Assembly: GCA_038207745.1 (NCBI GenBank)
Contig: JBBQZL010000060.1
Coordinates: forward strand, 1 to 12,953
Direction: 5' to 3'
Length of the DNA stretch: 12,953 nt
DNA from: JBBQZL01 sp038207745
Lineage (GTDB): Bacteria; Actinomycetota; Thermoleophilia; Solirubrobacterales; 70-9
Shown piece by piece: positions 12,350 through 12,953 of this stretch. The notes below the pieces were generated by a model. It made no database searches. It was not told the DNA's origin and saw only the letters and a program-made list of their open reading frames with translations. Each line of letters opens with the position of its first letter. The first letter of the stretch is position 1. The translations under genes and the position numbers were made by a program.

Positions 12350-12745
12350 CTATTTGGCTTGCTCGACGGGCAACCCGAACCGCTGCTCCAGTGCCTCGGC
12401 GTCGATGCCCTCGTCGTAGCGCTGCTCCGAGCTGGGGCGAGTAAAGATCAGGATGCGCTCAGCCGGGAAGGTGGCGAGAGCGTCCTCCACCGCCTCGACG
12501 GGATCGCCCTCACCGGTGTCGCCGCGAGCGTCCAGCCCGGCATCATCGAGGCCCTCGGTCGTCTCGCGCTGGACCAATTCCGCCCGTTGGATCGCCTCAT
12601 CGGCATCCGAGAGCCAGAAGCGCAGGGCCGAGAGGTGAAGCGCAGGCGCGACGACCACGATCTCGGCATCCTCGGTGGCGGCGCCCAGCGCCGCGCGCAG
12701 GCGATCAGCGGAGATCGGCTCGCTGGCGACTACCAAGACCTTCAT
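12350..12745 (-). CDS. Small UspA-like / Rossmann-type stress protein
   Basis: 131 aa beginning MKVLVVASEPISADRLRAAL, with a second strand EIVVVAPAL, then LRFWLSDADEAIQRAELVQR, LDARGDTGEGDPVEAVEDAL and RILIFTRPSSEQRYDEG. The alternating strands and helices and the 'GDTGEGDPVEAVEDAL' plus 'ERILIFTRP' pattern fit a compact universal-stress-like fold that is common in actinobacteria and usually annotated as hypothetical or UspA-like. The family normally ends near here ('RFG.PV'); the last residues (EQAK) differ from the usual hydrophobic end. GAGGG lies a few bases before the ATG. It precedes the channel-like gene on the same strand. The canonical ATP-binding G-2x-G-9x-G(S/T) is not seen, so ATP binding is doubtful. 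Confidence 0.75.
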   Translation of the reverse strand: MKVLVVASEPISADRLRAALGAATEDAEIVVVAPALHLSALRFWLSDADEAIQRAELVQRETTEGLDDAGLDARGDTGEGDPVEAVEDALATFPAERILIFTRPSSEQRYDEGIDAEALEQRFGLPVEQAK

Positions 12746-12764
12746 GGCATCCCTCGGCCACGTG

Positions 12765-12776
12765 TGCTCGCGAGCA
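12765..12776. promoter_or_regulatory. Perfect 12-bp palindrome upstream of the UspA-like gene
   Basis: TGCTCGCGAGCA, 20 nt before the ATG at 12745. It falls where a repressor would block transcription or translation initiation. Short palindromes are frequent in GC-rich DNA, so this is a weak call. Confidence 0.25.
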
Positions 12777-12825
12777 AGTCGTCCACGGTGGCGATCCTAG
12801 CCTCTGCGTCCGGGGGAGCGAGCGG

Positions 12826-12953
12826 CTAGCCGTCAACGAGGAGCGCCTGCAACGGGCCGAGCAGCCGTTCGGAGCGGCGTGAGGTGGCCTGCAGCTCCAC
12901 CAGCCCGTGCGTCAACGGCTCACCGCGGTTCCTACGCGCGCGCTGCTCGGCCG
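12826..12953 (-). CDS. C-terminal end of an unknown protein (cut by the window edge)
   Basis: A minus-strand frame open from the window edge to TAG at 12828-12826 gives 41 residues: AEQRARRNRGEPLTHGLVEL, then QATSRRSERLLGPLQALLVD and a final Gly. It looks like an amphipathic, Arg-rich helix ending a larger protein. There is 80 nt to the UspA-like gene on the same strand. No family can be named from this piece, and a chance open frame of this length is possible in GC-rich DNA. Confidence 0.4.
   Translation of the reverse strand, partial: AEQRARRNRGEPLTHGLVELQATSRRSERLLGPLQALLVDG

Overview
The window is GC-rich DNA with GTG and TTG starts as well as ATG. Several of its protein types suggest an actinobacterium, most likely of the Thermoleophilia/Solirubrobacterales type: a sulfatase with an Arg-rich beta-rich tail, a Cys-paired beta-propeller, a short winged-helix regulator, a DUF3494 ice-binding-like protein, and small CsbD or hydrophobic stress proteins. 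This placement is an inference; no rRNA or marker gene is present.

Layout. 1-1232 is a gene graveyard. It holds a palindrome-rich repeat (copy A), a 9-bp hairpin, a serine-recombinase-like C-terminal relic, the last membrane segment of a cation-efflux (CDF) permease, and the 5' end of an IS3-type transposase. 1332-4636 is a two-gene operon: a Tat-signal sulfatase translationally coupled to a secreted seven-bladed propeller. A promoter embedded in an inverted repeat lies just upstream. 4851-5693 holds a second recombinase relic and a SnoaL/NTF2-like gene broken by two frameshifts. 5795-6376 encodes a secreted HEXXH protein; it converges on a minus-strand trio (6507-9086) of L,D-transpeptidase, winged-helix regulator and ice-binding-like protein, with a long GNRA-capped hairpin between them. 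9290-9863 carries one or two small unknown ORFs. 9937-10397 is a second graveyard with a PH-like domain relic, repeat copy B and a third recombinase tail.

10435-12745 is a stress and membrane cluster: CsbD with a strong terminator, a 49-aa hydrophobic protein, a broken universal-stress-protein relic, a 24-aa one-helix membrane protein, a two-helix pore (ion-channel-like) protein and a small UspA-like protein. The window ends inside the 3' end of an unknown minus-strand gene.

The intact genes point to envelope and extracellular functions (desulfation, surface binding, peptidoglycan cross-linking) and general stress protection. Between them lie relics of past insertions and family-repeat DNA. 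The least ordinary signals are the repeat family linked to recombinase tails and the exact 61-codon Cys-paired propeller coupled to a sulfatase. I saw no clear new defence system, CRISPR array or intact mobile element.
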